DNA of 64,000 nt from Desmodesmus armatus (taxonomy: Eukaryota; Chlorophyta; Chlorophyceae; Sphaeropleales; Scenedesmaceae): the NCBI GenBank assembly GCA_007449985.2, contig VIIQ02000577.1, forward strand, positions 124,001 through 188,000, read 5' to 3'. Each line of letters begins with the position of its first letter. The first letter of the stretch is position 1. Below the pieces are notes generated by a model. The model was given only the letters and a program-made list of their open reading frames with translations, had not been told where the DNA came from and did no database searches. Shown here one piece after another: positions 36,101 through 51,100 of the stretch. Both the position numbers and the translations under genes were made by a program.

Positions 36101-39100
36101 GATGCAGCAGCCAGCATGCCTCCCTGCGTGCCTCAGGCAGTGCCCCGGGCCTGTGTTTTTTGTTTCATATATACCGTACTACTAAGGCTAAGTTCCTCAT
36201 AGGCTTGAGGCAAGAGTTCGTGGGGTCTGGAGGGAAGCAGTAGCAAACCTGTTCATGCTGCGTTTTGTAATTGCTTGAGGGCTCACGTGCCGCTGTGTGC
36301 TGGCCCTGCAGGAGGGGCCCTGCTGCTGGCTGGTGTGGCATTCTGTGTGGCCGTCGCCAGGAAACGGAAGCGGAGGGCGCATGACGCTGCAGATAAAACG
36401 CCTGGCGCTGCACCCAACCTGATGGGGGTGTTGTTTGGCACCTCTGCAGGTACATCCTCAGGTGTACTGACAGTGTCAGTGCCGTGCATGTGAGCCAATA
36501 ATTTGTTTAGAGCAATTCAATCCAATTGTGTGGCACAGGCAATTGATGGCCGCCATCACAGTGTGATGGCAGCGCTCTGCACTTGCATCTGACATCGACC
36601 AATGCCTCAAGTCTGACTTCAGCATTGAGTACAGCCACTGCAAGCAGGCGTGCCGAAGTAGTCAGCGCTGCCACCACAGCATGTGCTGACTTACCAGCAA
36701 TGCATTGCCTGTGAATGCACAGGCGGTCTGTGACAACTGCTTGGACATGCATGTGCTGTCTTTTTGCAGATCCTGCCAGGAGTCTGTTGCAGGGCTCAGG
36801 CCATGGCGTCAGCCCCGCTGCCACTGTCGTCAGCTCTGCAGGAGCCTGTACCACTGCCGGCACAAGTACAGTAGGCATGAGCCCTCATGGAACTGTGGGC
36901 AGCAGCTACATCAGCACAGCACCACGGTCAAGGAGGTAAGGATGGGATCTGGTGTCATGGGGGTGCCTCTCTTTGTTGGCCGTGGCGCTTGCCCACTGTG
37001 GGATGCACTTCACGACCTTCCCTGAAGCTGAGCTTTCCCGCCTTTTTAGCAACTGTTCCTGATCATGCCCAATAGCAGCACATGGCGTCATGCACAGCGC
37101 TGCTCTCCAAACCTTTGTAACCACTCTGCTCGCCACCCTCCGTATGTCGTTTGTCGTATGTCTTGCCCTTTGGCACTCTGCTTTTATTGTCCAAGTGCAA
37201 GGCAGCTCATCCCCCAAGATGGGCGGCCTGTTATGACCCAGGAGGACATCACACTCAGTGTTATGATTGGTGCTGGTAGCTTTGGCCGGGTGTATTCAGG
37301 TACGGCTGAACCGCCAGGCATCCGTCATGCTGCTTGTTTTTCGAGAAGCTGAGCACAACCCATATTTTGTCGGTCCAGGACAGCCTTTGACAGCACTTTA
37401 CATCTGCGTGTTGGTTCTTGATGGCTTTACAAGTCATGCCAGACCATCTTACAGCAGGTGCATTGCATGCGAGTGAACATTCCCACAGCAGTGATGCATA
37501 CCAGCTGCCAGCAACAGCTGCCGCCTTATCTGCTGTGCAGGCTCCTGGCGGGACCGTCCAGTGGCTGTCAAGGTCATCAGCCACTCCTCAGCTGATGACG
37601 TGGCTATCAGCAGAGAGTTGACCCTCAGGTAGGTGGGTGCCACGGTAGTACAGGGCGGTGACCCCAAAAGAATGTTGGAGGACGGGCTGCCAGTTGAACT
37701 GGTGTACTGCCCTGTGACATGGCAGATGTGCATGAGTTTGTGTGTGCCTCATGTGGCGCGGTGCTCATCCAGGCGGCAAGCAAGGCGGTGCTGCATGTTT
37801 TCGATAAAAGTTCGTGACAGGACTGCAACTTGAGTGGTGTGTGGGCTGCAGCCCAGTCAACGCCTGAGGTATCAAGAGGCTGAGAAACCGCTTTTGCAGG
37901 CCAACAGTAATGCATGGGCTGGTTCATCGCAAGAGCTCAGCTATGGCATACAGTGGGTTCGGAAATGTTTTCCCACCCCCGCACGTACACACAAACTAGA
38001 GACATATGGCTATCAGGAACTGTGCTTAAGTCGTGGCGAAAGTGTTTGTATGACGAGTTATAGCAATTTACGGATGGCCCTCCCCACGCTCTGCGTCCGA
38101 GAGCCTTTTACAGCTTCTGGGGCTCTGGCAGGGCCAGCTGAGCCTCGGAAAATAATTTCTGTTGTTTTTTGGGCTTGCGGCCGTGCCTGCTGAGGGTCTG
38201 ATTGTCTTTTTGATGCTGCTGTGCAGCTTTCTGCTGCTCTGCCTGACTTGCTTTGGCTTCTGTGTGCCACACGATTCCATAGTCTGTTTTCGACAGGGAC
38301 TAAAGTTGAGGACATCGATGCATCTGTTTTTGTAAGGCAGCACCCCTCTGTGCTGCAGTAATTTTGTAAAAGTGTGTGTGTAGTGTGCAGTGCTGCCCAG
38401 TTTCTCCTGCTTAGAATGCCTGATCAGGCACCGGCACTGGTCAAAGTGTGACATTCAAACATCTGTTACTTCAACGGTTTCAACGGCCTGCTCTGTGCTC
38501 AGTGCCAGCTGGCCTGCCAGGCACTACAGGGTGTAGGAGCAGTAGGAAAGAAACAGCTTGCGAGGCTTTGGTCAGCGCAGGACACGCACGGTGAAAATAG
38601 CAGCCCCAGCTGTCTGGAAAAACATTTCCGAACCCACTGATGCGGGACCGGTGACAGCCGGTTTGTGAATTTGTCATGACGTCGTCCTGCACCTGTTTTG
38701 CCGGCTCTGCGGTGCCTCCATCACATAGGAAAGATCAATCATCATCGTTTGAGTGCGATCTGAGGCCTGGGCAGTGCTTCGCGACTATACTGCTCTGCTG
38801 TTTGTGCCAAGATCTGGGCTGCAGCAGAGGGCACTTCTGTATGTTGAACGCAAATGCAGTCTCGTTTGCACACATCTGATACTTATATCAAAGGCAATGT
38901 TTTGCAAGCCCCACAGCCCCAGCACAGCTGCATGCAGCAGGCGAGCATGACAGCTGGCAACAGTGCAAGCAAGATGGCAGCCAAGTGCTATTGCAGCACA
39001 CACAGGAGTTGCTGGAGTCCGTCACCTGTCTGCAACGATATGGAGGAAGTACGGGGTCCCAGAAATGGGCTGATCAGGCGAAGCTGAGTTTCAGTGCAAG

Positions 39101-42100
39101 TGCAGTATCAGCGAGGCCCTTCCAGGCTGTTGGCCAATTGTGTGCCAGCAGGTAAGCAATGGGCATTGAGGAAGCATGCAGGAACGGTATTCACATGCTA
39201 GAAGATACTTGCAAGTTGACTGGTTCGGGATTGCAGCCACACAGCAGCTGTCTTGAAGACTTGTGACTTGCAGCAGGTCCCTAGCCTCTACGTGCCGACA
39301 CATGCAGCATGTGACACCAGCAGCAGCAGCTGCATTGCAGACCCCAGCCCTAGCTAGCACACTATAGAGCCTTCTTGTCACAGAAGCAGCATGCACGGCA
39401 CATTTCAGCAGCAACCAGTACCAATCAGGTGGCTGTGTTTTTCTGCCTGTCTGCAAGGTGGTTGATGCAAGCGCAGCAGCGCCTCACATTTGGGAGGTGT
39501 TGACAAGGCCATGTGCAGGCAACCAGTTGCAATATGGTGTTGCTTTGAACCACAAAGTAAGTCCAGCACAGCTGTCTCTAGCGCGCAGGACAGCATCAGT
39601 CGTTGGGCCACATGCATGTACAACCCCCCTTGCAAGTACAAGTGCTGTGCAACAGCAGAGCATTGCACGAGCTGTGCGGGCCAGCTGCAGCATGGGGTGG
39701 TGGCAATGTGCAGTACTAGATGCCTGCCAGACGCAGCAGATCTCTGCACGCATGCCAAACTGGCAGAGTAAGTGCAGGTGCCACCTCCTCTATGTTGCAA
39801 GTCCGCATGGACTGAGTCCTCAACCATGCAGCAGCCGTCGATGGCGGCATGCCTCACTGTTTGTGTGGCCCTAAGGCTGTCTACACACCCAGTCTTGAGC
39901 AGCCGTTCTAGCCTCCCTTGCTGACTGAGGTCCCGTATGCTGCTGCTACCTGCAGGTGACCTTCCCAAAGGGGGGTCAGAGGTCGCATTGACATCAAGCT
40001 GCGTGCAGCCTTCCGAATCAGGCGCCACCCATTGCAGCTTGTTGGTGTTGTGTGGCTCAGCATCTGCAGCTGTCGGGTTGTTCACGTGCATGCCCCTCCT
40101 TGTCGGAGGGGGTGCAGTGCTGTACAAAATCTGTTGGTGGCTTGGGCAGTGGGCAAGCGGTGAAGCTTGCAGAACGACCCTGATTTTGTTGTTCTAGCAA
40201 AATGCATTGAAGGTTGTCACTGTTGCATGTATACTGCCTTTGGGGCCAGCAAAGCTTGCTGCTGTGTTGTACGCACATTGGTGTCACTGTACCCCATTCT
40301 GGGCAAGGGGCCATTGGAGCCAAAATGGGGCCGTTGGTGCCTACGCGCACAGGCCACAAGTCAGCCTCAATTGTGGTGTGTGGTCTTGCCCTAGTGAGTT
40401 GTGCATGGTGCCAGGGTGGCACGTCCATTTGGCCGGCGGATGGCAACTGCGCCCAGATCAGTGGGTTCGGAAATGTTTTCCCACCCCCGCACGTACACAC
40501 AAACTAGAGACATATGGCTATCAGGAACTGTGCTTAAGTCGTGGCGAAAGTGTTTGTATGACGAGTTATAGCAATTTACGGATGGCCCTCCCCACGCTCT
40601 GCGTCCGAGAGCCTTTTACAGCTTCTGGGGCTCTGGCAGGGCCAGCTGAGCCTCGGAAAATAATTTCTGTTGTTTTTTGGGCTTGCGGCCGTGCCTGCTG
40701 AGGGTCTGATTGTCTTTTTGATGCTGCTGTGCAGCTTTCTGCTGCTCTGCCTGACTTGCTTTGGCTTCTGTGTGCCACACGATTCCATAGTCTGTTTTCG
40801 ACAGGGACTAAAGTTGAGGACATCGATGCATCTGTTTTTGTAAGGCAGCACCCCTCTGTGCTGCAGTAATTTTGTAAAAGTGTGTGTGTAGTGTGCAGTG
40901 CTGCCCAGTTTCTCCTGCTTAGAATGCCTGATCAGGCACCGGCACTGGTCAAAGTGTGACATTCAAACATCTGTTACTTCAACGGTTTCAACGGCCTGCT
41001 CTGTGCTCAGTGCCAGCTGGCCTGCCAGGCACTACAGGGTGTAGGAGCAGTAGGAAAGAAACAGCTTGCGAGGCTTTGGTCAGCGCAGGACACGCACGGT
41101 GAAAATAGCAGCCCCAGCTGTCTGGAAAAACATTTCCGAACCCACTGATGCGGGACCGGTGACAGCCGGTTTGTGAATTTGTCATGACGTCGTCCTGCAC
41201 CTGTTTTGCCGGCTCTGCGGTGCCTCCATCACATAGGAAAGATCAATCATCATCGTTTGAGTGCGATCTGAGGCCTGGGCAGTGCTTCGCGACTATACTG
41301 CTCTGCTGTTTGTGCCAAGATCTGGGCTGCAGCAGAGGGCACTTCTGTATGTTGAACGCAAATGCAGTCTCGTTTGCACACATCTGATACTTATATCAAA
41401 GGCAATGTTTTGCAAGCCCCACAGCCCCAGCACAGCTGCATGCAGCAGGCGAGCATGACAGCTGGCAACAGTGCAAGCAAGATGGCAGCCAAGTGCTATT
41501 GCAGCACACACAGGAGTTGCTGGAGTCCGTCACCTGTCTGCAACGATATGGAGGAAGTACGGGGTCCCAGAAATGGGCTGATCAGGCGAAGCTGAGTTTC
41601 AGTGCAAGTGCAGTATCAGCGAGGCCCTTCCAGGCTGTTGGCCAATTGTGTGCCAGCAGGTAAGCAATGGGCATTGAGGAAGCATGCAGGAACGGTATTC
41701 ACATGCTAGAAGATACTTGCAAGTTGACTGGTTCGGGATTGCAGCCACACAGCAGCTGTCTTGAAGACTTGTGACTTGCAGCAGGTCCCTAGCCTCTACG
41801 TGCCGACACATGCAGCATGTGACACCAGCAGCAGCAGCTGCATTGCAGACCCCAGCCCTAGCTAGCACACTATAGAGCCTTCTTGTCACAGAAGCAGCAT
41901 GCACGGCACATTTCAGCAGCAACCAGTACCAATCAGGTGGCTGTGTTTTTCTGCCTGTCTGCAAGGTGGTTGATGCAAGCGCAGCAGCGCCTCACATTTG
42001 GGAGGTGTTGACAAGGCCATGTGCAGGCAACCAGTTGCAATATGGTGTTGCTTTGAACCACAAAGTAAGTCCAGCACAGCTGTCTCTAGCGCGCAGGACA

Positions 42101-45100
42101 GCATCAGTCGTTGGGCCACATGCATGTACAACCCCCCTTGCAAGTACAAGTGCTGTGCAACAGCAGAGCATTGCACGAGCTGTGCGGGCCAGCTGCAGCA
42201 TGGGGTGGTGGCAATGTGCAGTACTAGATGCCTGCCAGACGCAGCAGATCTCTGCACGCATGCCAAACTGGCAGAGTAAGTGCAGGTGCCACCTCCTCTA
42301 TGTTGCAAGTCCGCATGGACTGAGTCCTCAACCATGCAGCAGCCGTCGATGGCGGCATGCCTCACTGTTTGTGTGGCCCTAAGGCTGTCTACACACCCAG
42401 TCTTGAGCAGCCGTTCTAGCCTCCCTTGCTGACTGAGGTCCCGTATGCTGCTGCTACCTGCAGGTGACCTTCCCAAAGGGGGGTCAGAGGTCGCATTGAC
42501 ATCAAGCTGCGTGCAGCCTTCCGAATCAGGCGCCACCCATTGCAGCTTGTTGGTGTTGTGTGGCTCAGCATCTGCAGCTGTCGGGTTGTTCACGTGCATG
42601 CCCCTCCTTGTCGGAGGGGGTGCAGTGCTGTACAAAATCTGTTGGTGGCTTGGGCAGTGGGCAAGCGGTGAAGCTTGCAGAACGACCCTGATTTTGTTGT
42701 TCTAGCAAAATGCATTGAAGGTTGTCACTGTTGCATGTATACTGCCTTTGGGGCCAGCAAAGCTTGCTGCTGTGTTGTACGCACATTGGTGTCACTGTAC
42801 CCCATTCTGGGCAAGGGGCCATTGGAGCCAAAATGGGGCCGTTGGTGCCTACGCGCACAGGCCACAAGTCAGCCTCAATTGTGGTGTGTGGTCTTGCCCT
42901 AGTGAGTTGTGCATGGTGCCAGGGTGGCACGTCCATTTGGCCGGCGGATGGCAACTGCGCCCAGATCAGTGGGTTCGGAAATGTTTTCCCACCCCCGCAC
43001 GTACACACAAACTAGAGACATATGGCTATCAGGAACTGTGCTTAAGTCGTGGCGAAAGTGTTTGTATGACGAGTTATAGCAATTTACGGATGGCCCTCCC
43101 CACGCTCTGCGTCCGAGAGCCTTTTACAGCTTCTGGGGCTCTGGCAGGGCCAGCTGAGCCTCGGAAAATAATTTCTGTTGTTTTTTGGGCTTGCGGCCGT
43201 GCCTGCTGAGGGTCTGATTGTCTTTTTGATGCTGCTGTGCAGCTTTCTGCTGCTCTGCCTGACTTGCTTTGGCTTCTGTGTGCCACACGATTCCATAGTC
43301 TGTTTTCGACAGGGACTAAAGTTGAGGACATCGATGCATCTGTTTTTGTAAGGCAGCACCCCTCTGTGCTGCAGTAATTTTGTAAAAGTGTGTGTGTAGT
43401 GTGCAGTGCTGCCCAGTTTCTCCTGCTTAGAATGCCTGATCAGGCACCGGCACTGGTCAAAGTGTGACATTCAAACATCTGTTACTTCAACGGTTTCAAC
43501 GGCCTGCTCTGTGCTCAGTGCCAGCTGGCCTGCCAGGCACTACAGGGTGTAGGAGCAGTAGGAAAGAAACAGCTTGCGAGGCTTTGGTCAGCGCAGGACA
43601 CGCACGGTGAAAATAGCAGCCCCAGCTGTCTGGAAAAACATTTCCGAACCCACTGATGCGGGACCGGTGACAGCCGGTTTGTGAATTTGTCATGACGTCG
43701 TCCTGCACCTGTTTTGCCGGCTCTGCGGTGCCTCCATCACATAGGAAAGATCAATCATCATCGTTTGAGTGCGATCTGAGGCCTGGGCAGTGCTTCGCGA
43801 CTATACTGCTCTGCTGTTTGTGCCAAGATCTGGGCTGCAGCAGAGGGCACTTCTGTATGTTGAACGCAAATGCAGTCTCGTTTGCACACATCTGATACTT
43901 ATATCAAAGGCAATGTTTTGCAAGCCCCACAGCCCCAGCACAGCTGCATGCAGCAGGCGAGCATGACAGCTGGCAACAGTGCAAGCAAGATGGCAGCCAA
44001 GTGCTATTGCAGCACACACAGGAGTTGCTGGAGTCCGTCACCTGTCTGCAACGATATGGAGGAAGTACGGGGTCCCAGAAATGGGCTGATCAGGCGAAGC
44101 TGAGTTTCAGTGCAAGTGCAGTATCAGCGAGGCCCTTCCAGGCTGTTGGCCAATTGTGTGCCAGCAGGTAAGCAATGGGCATTGAGGAAGCATGCAGGAA
44201 CGGTATTCACATGCTAGAAGATACTTGCAAGTTGACTGGTTCGGGATTGCAGCCACACAGCAGCTGTCTTGAAGACTTGTGACTTGCAGCAGGTCCCTAG
44301 CCTCTACGTGCCGACACATGCAGCATGTGACACCAGCAGCAGCAGCTGCATTGCAGACCCCAGCCCTAGCTAGCACACTATAGAGCCTTCTTGTCACAGA
44401 AGCAGCATGCACGGCACATTTCAGCAGCAACCAGTACCAATCAGGTGGCTGTGTTTTTCTGCCTGTCTGCAAGGTGGTTGATGCAAGCGCAGCAGCGCCT
44501 CACATTTGGGAGGTGTTGACAAGGCCATGTGCAGGCAACCAGTTGCAATATGGTGTTGCTTTGAACCACAAAGTAAGTCCAGCACAGCTGTCTCTAGCGC
44601 GCAGGACAGCATCAGTCGTTGGGCCACATGCATGTACAACCCCCCTTGCAAGTACAAGTGCTGTGCAACAGCAGAGCATTGCACGAGCTGTGCGGGCCAG
44701 CTGCAGCATGGGGTGGTGGCAATGTGCAGTACTAGATGCCTGCCAGACGCAGCAGATCTCTGCACGCATGCCAAACTGGCAGAGTAAGTGCAGGTGCCAC
44801 CTCCTCTATGTTGCAAGTCCGCATGGACTGAGTCCTCAACCATGCAGCAGCCGTCGATGGCGGCATGCCTCACTGTTTGTGTGGCCCTAAGGCTGTCTAC
44901 ACACCCAGTCTTGAGCAGCCGTTCTAGCCTCCCTTGCTGACTGAGGTCCCGTATGCTGCTGCTACCTGCAGGTGACCTTCCCAAAGGGGGGTCAGAGGTC
45001 GCATTGACATCAAGCTGCGTGCAGCCTTCCGAATCAGGCGCCACCCATTGCAGCTTGTTGGTGTTGTGTGGCTCAGCATCTGCAGCTGTCGGGTTGTTCA

Positions 45101-48100
45101 CGTGCATGCCCCTCCTTGTCGGAGGGGGTGCAGTGCTGTACAAAATCTGTTGGTGGCTTGGGCAGTGGGCAAGCGGTGAAGCTTGCAGAACGACCCTGAT
45201 TTTGTTGTTCTAGCAAAATGCATTGAAGGTTGTCACTGTTGCATGTATACTGCCTTTGGGGCCAGCAAAGCTTGCTGCTGTGTTGTACGCACATTGGTGT
45301 CACTGTACCCCATTCTGGGCAAGGGGCCATTGGAGCCAAAATGGGGCCGTTGGTGCCTACGCGCACAGGCCACAAGTCAGCCTCAATTGTGGTGTGTGGT
45401 CTTGCCCTAGTGAGTTGTGCATGGTGCCAGGGTGGCACGTCCATTTGGCCGGCGGATGGCAACTGCGCCCAGATCAGTGGGTTCGGAAATGTTTTCCCAC
45501 CCCCGCACGTACACACAAACTAGAGACATATGGCTATCAGGAACTGTGCTTAAGTCGTGGCGAAAGTGTTTGTATGACGAGTTATAGCAATTTACGGATG
45601 GCCCTCCCCACGCTCTGCGTCCGAGAGCCTTTTACAGCTTCTGGGGCTCTGGCAGGGCCAGCTGAGCCTCGGAAAATAATTTCTGTTGTTTTTTGGGCTT
45701 GCGGCCGTGCCTGCTGAGGGTCTGATTGTCTTTTTGATGCTGCTGTGCAGCTTTCTGCTGCTCTGCCTGACTTGCTTTGGCTTCTGTGTGCCACACGATT
45801 CCATAGTCTGTTTTCGACAGGGACTAAAGTTGAGGACATCGATGCATCTGTTTTTGTAAGGCAGCACCCCTCTGTGCTGCAGTAATTTTGTAAAAGTGTG
45901 TGTGTAGTGTGCAGTGCTGCCCAGTTTCTCCTGCTTAGAATGCCTGATCAGGCACCGGCACTGGTCAAAGTGTGACATTCAAACATCTGTTACTTCAACG
46001 GTTTCAACGGCCTGCTCTGTGCTCAGTGCCAGCTGGCCTGCCAGGCACTACAGGGTGTAGGAGCAGTAGGAAAGAAACAGCTTGCGAGGCTTTGGTCAGC
46101 GCAGGACACGCACGGTGAAAATAGCAGCCCCAGCTGTCTGGAAAAACATTTCCGAACCCACTGATGCGGGACCGGTGACAGCCGGTTTGTGAATTTGTCA
46201 TGACGTCGTCCTGCACCTGTTTTGCCGGCTCTGCGGTGCCTCCATCACATAGGAAAGATCAATCATCATCGTTTGAGTGCGATCTGAGGCCTGGGCAGTG
46301 CTTCGCGACTATACTGCTCTGCTGTTTGTGCCAAGATCTGGGCTGCAGCAGAGGGCACTTCTGTATGTTGAACGCAAATGCAGTCTCGTTTGCACACATC
46401 TGATACTTATATCAAAGGCAATGTTTTGCAAGCCCCACAGCCCCAGCACAGCTGCATGCAGCAGGCGAGCATGACAGCTGGCAACAGTGCAAGCAAGATG
46501 GCAGCCAAGTGCTATTGCAGCACACACAGGAGTTGCTGGAGTCCGTCACCTGTCTGCAACGATATGGAGGAAGTACGGGGTCCCAGAAATGGGCTGATCA
46601 GGCGAAGCTGAGTTTCAGTGCAAGTGCAGTATCAGCGAGGCCCTTCCAGGCTGTTGGCCAATTGTGTGCCAGCAGGTAAGCAATGGGCATTGAGGAAGCA
46701 TGCAGGAACGGTATTCACATGCTAGAAGATACTTGCAAGTTGACTGGTTCGGGATTGCAGCCACACAGCAGCTGTCTTGAAGACTTGTGACTTGCAGCAG
46801 GTCCCTAGCCTCTACGTGCCGACACATGCAGCATGTGACACCAGCAGCAGCAGCTGCATTGCAGACCCCAGCCCTAGCTAGCACACTATAGAGCCTTCTT
46901 GTCACAGAAGCAGCATGCACGGCACATTTCAGCAGCAACCAGTACCAATCAGGTGGCTGTGTTTTTCTGCCTGTCTGCAAGGTGGTTGATGCAAGCGCAG
47001 CAGCGCCTCACATTTGGGAGGTGTTGACAAGGCCATGTGCAGGCAACCAGTTGCAATATGGTGTTGCTTTGAACCACAAAGTAAGTCCAGCACAGCTGTC
47101 TCTAGCGCGCAGGACAGCATCAGTCGTTGGGCCACATGCATGTACAACCCCCCTTGCAAGTACAAGTGCTGTGCAACAGCAGAGCATTGCACGAGCTGTG
47201 CGGGCCAGCTGCAGCATGGGGTGGTGGCAATGTGCAGTACTAGATGCCTGCCAGACGCAGCAGATCTCTGCACGCATGCCAAACTGGCAGAGTAAGTGCA
47301 GGTGCCACCTCCTCTATGTTGCAAGTCCGCATGGACTGAGTCCTCAACCATGCAGCAGCCGTCGATGGCGGCATGCCTCACTGTTTGTGTGGCCCTAAGG
47401 CTGTCTACACACCCAGTCTTGAGCAGCCGTTCTAGCCTCCCTTGCTGACTGAGGTCCCGTATGCTGCTGCTACCTGCAGGTGACCTTCCCAAAGGGGGGT
47501 CAGAGGTCGCATTGACATCAAGCTGCGTGCAGCCTTCCGAATCAGGCGCCACCCATTGCAGCTTGTTGGTGTTGTGTGGCTCAGCATCTGCAGCTGTCGG
47601 GTTGTTCACGTGCATGCCCCTCCTTGTCGGAGGGGGTGCAGTGCTGTACAAAATCTGTTGGTGGCTTGGGCAGTGGGCAAGCGGTGAAGCTTGCAGAACG
47701 ACCCTGATTTTGTTGTTCTAGCAAAATGCATTGAAGGTTGTCACTGTTGCATGTATACTGCCTTTGGGGCCAGCAAAGCTTGCTGCTGTGTTGTACGCAC
47801 ATTGGTGTCACTGTACCCCATTCTGGGCAAGGGGCCATTGGAGCCAAAATGGGGCCGTTGGTGCCTACGCGCACAGGCCACAAGTCAGCCTCAATTGTGG
47901 TGTGTGGTCTTGCCCTAGTGAGTTGTGCATGGTGCCAGGGTGGCACGTCCATTTGGCCGGCGGATGGCAACTGCGCCCAGATCAGTGGGTTCGGAAATGT
48001 TTTCCCACCCCCGCACGTACACACAAACTAGAGACATATGGCTATCAGGAACTGTGCTTAAGTCGTGGCGAAAGTGTTTGTATGACGAGTTATAGCAATT

Positions 48101-51100
48101 TACGGATGGCCCTCCCCACGCTCTGCGTCCGAGAGCCTTTTACAGCTTCTGGGGCTCTGGCAGGGCCAGCTGAGCCTCGGAAAATAATTTCTGTTGTTTT
48201 TTGGGCTTGCGGCCGTGCCTGCTGAGGGTCTGATTGTCTTTTTGATGCTGCTGTGCAGCTTTCTGCTGCTCTGCCTGACTTGCTTTGGCTTCTGTGTGCC
48301 ACACGATTCCATAGTCTGTTTTCGACAGGGACTAAAGTTGAGGACATCGATGCATCTGTTTTTGTAAGGCAGCACCCCTCTGTGCTGCAGTAATTTTGTA
48401 AAAGTGTGTGTGTAGTGTGCAGTGCTGCCCAGTTTCTCCTGCTTAGAATGCCTGATCAGGCACCGGCACTGGTCAAAGTGTGACATTCAAACATCTGTTA
48501 CTTCAACGGTTTCAACGGCCTGCTCTGTGCTCAGTGCCAGCTGGCCTGCCAGGCACTACAGGGTGTAGGAGCAGTAGGAAAGAAACAGCTTGCGAGGCTT
48601 TGGTCAGCGCAGGACACGCACGGTGAAAATAGCAGCCCCAGCTGTCTGGAAAAACATTTCCGAACCCACTGATGCGGGACCGGTGACAGCCGGTTTGTGA
48701 ATTTGTCATGACGTCGTCCTGCACCTGTTTTGCCGGCTCTGCGGTGCCTCCATCACATAGGAAAGATCAATCATCATCGTTTGAGTGCGATCTGAGGCCT
48801 GGGCAGTGCTTCGCGACTATACTGCTCTGCTGTTTGTGCCAAGATCTGGGCTGCAGCAGAGGGCACTTCTGTATGTTGAACGCAAATGCAGTCTCGTTTG
48901 CACACATCTGATACTTATATCAAAGGCAATGTTTTGCAAGCCCCACAGCCCCAGCACAGCTGCATGCAGCAGGCGAGCATGACAGCTGGCAACAGTGCAA
49001 GCAAGATGGCAGCCAAGTGCTATTGCAGCACACACAGGAGTTGCTGGAGTCCGTCACCTGTCTGCAACGATATGGAGGAAGTACGGGGTCCCAGAAATGG
49101 GCTGATCAGGCGAAGCTGAGTTTCAGTGCAAGTGCAGTATCAGCGAGGCCCTTCCAGGCTGTTGGCCAATTGTGTGCCAGCAGGTAAGCAATGGGCATTG
49201 AGGAAGCATGCAGGAACGGTATTCACATGCTAGAAGATACTTGCAAGTTGACTGGTTCGGGATTGCAGCCACACAGCAGCTGTCTTGAAGACTTGTGACT
49301 TGCAGCAGGTCCCTAGCCTCTACGTGCCGACACATGCAGCATGTGACACCAGCAGCAGCAGCTGCATTGCAGACCCCAGCCCTAGCTAGCACACTATAGA
49401 GCCTTCTTGTCACAGAAGCAGCATGCACGGCACATTTCAGCAGCAACCAGTACCAATCAGGTGGCTGTGTTTTTCTGCCTGTCTGCAAGGTGGTTGATGC
49501 AAGCGCAGCAGCGCCTCACATTTGGGAGGTGTTGACAAGGCCATGTGCAGGCAACCAGTTGCAATATGGTGTTGCTTTGAACCACAAAGTAAGTCCAGCA
49601 CAGCTGTCTCTAGCGCGCAGGACAGCATCAGTCGTTGGGCCACATGCATGTACAACCCCCCTTGCAAGTACAAGTGCTGTGCAACAGCAGAGCATTGCAC
49701 GAGCTGTGCGGGCCAGCTGCAGCATGGGGTGGTGGCAATGTGCAGTACTAGATGCCTGCCAGACGCAGCAGATCTCTGCACGCATGCCAAACTGGCAGAG
49801 TAAGTGCAGGTGCCACCTCCTCTATGTTGCAAGTCCGCATGGACTGAGTCCTCAACCATGCAGCAGCCGTCGATGGCGGCATGCCTCACTGTTTGTGTGG
49901 CCCTAAGGCTGTCTACACACCCAGTCTTGAGCAGCCGTTCTAGCCTCCCTTGCTGACTGAGGTCCCGTATGCTGCTGCTACCTGCAGGTGACCTTCCCAA
50001 AGGGGGGTCAGAGGTCGCATTGACATCAAGCTGCGTGCAGCCTTCCGAATCAGGCGCCACCCATTGCAGCTTGTTGGTGTTGTGTGGCTCAGCATCTGCA
50101 GCTGTCGGGTTGTTCACGTGCATGCCCCTCCTTGTCGGAGGGGGTGCAGTGCTGTACAAAATCTGTTGGTGGCTTGGGCAGTGGGCAAGCGGTGAAGCTT
50201 GCAGAACGACCCTGATTTTGTTGTTCTAGCAAAATGCATTGAAGGTTGTCACTGTTGCATGTATACTGCCTTTGGGGCCAGCAAAGCTTGCTGCTGTGTT
50301 GTACGCACATTGGTGTCACTGTACCCCATTCTGGGCAAGGGGCCATTGGAGCCAAAATGGGGCCGTTGGTGCCTACGCGCACAGGCCACAAGTCAGCCTC
50401 AATTGTGGTGTGTGGTCTTGCCCTAGTGAGTTGTGCATGGTGCCAGGGTGGCACGTCCATTTGGCCGGCGGATGGCAACTGCGCCCAGATCAGTGGGTTC
50501 GGAAATGTTTTCCCACCCCCGCACGTACACACAAACTAGAGACATATGGCTATCAGGAACTGTGCTTAAGTCGTGGCGAAAGTGTTTGTATGACGAGTTA
50601 TAGCAATTTACGGATGGCCCTCCCCACGCTCTGCGTCCGAGAGCCTTTTACAGCTTCTGGGGCTCTGGCAGGGCCAGCTGAGCCTCGGAAAATAATTTCT
50701 GTTGTTTTTTGGGCTTGCGGCCGTGCCTGCTGAGGGTCTGATTGTCTTTTTGATGCTGCTGTGCAGCTTTCTGCTGCTCTGCCTGACTTGCTTTGGCTTC
50801 TGTGTGCCACACGATTCCATAGTCTGTTTTCGACAGGGACTAAAGTTGAGGACATCGATGCATCTGTTTTTGTAAGGCAGCACCCCTCTGTGCTGCAGTA
50901 ATTTTGTAAAAGTGTGTGTGTAGTGTGCAGTGCTGCCCAGTTTCTCCTGCTTAGAATGCCTGATCAGGCACCGGCACTGGTCAAAGTGTGACATTCAAAC
51001 ATCTGTTACTTCAACGGTTTCAACGGCCTGCTCTGTGCTCAGTGCCAGCTGGCCTGCCAGGCACTACAGGGTGTAGGAGCAGTAGGAAAGAAACAGCTTG

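Noticed and set aside
33120..36490. Two separate genes (secreted protein plus independent kinase)
   Set aside because: Phases continue without a break from the ectodomain through the membrane span into the P-loop exon, and no stop or promoter separates them.
39405..40127. 240-residue minus-strand frame repeated in every array unit
   Set aside because: Longest frame of the spacer, but Cys/His/Leu-rich without motifs and antisense to a better-supported exon chain. Repetition alone does not make it a gene.
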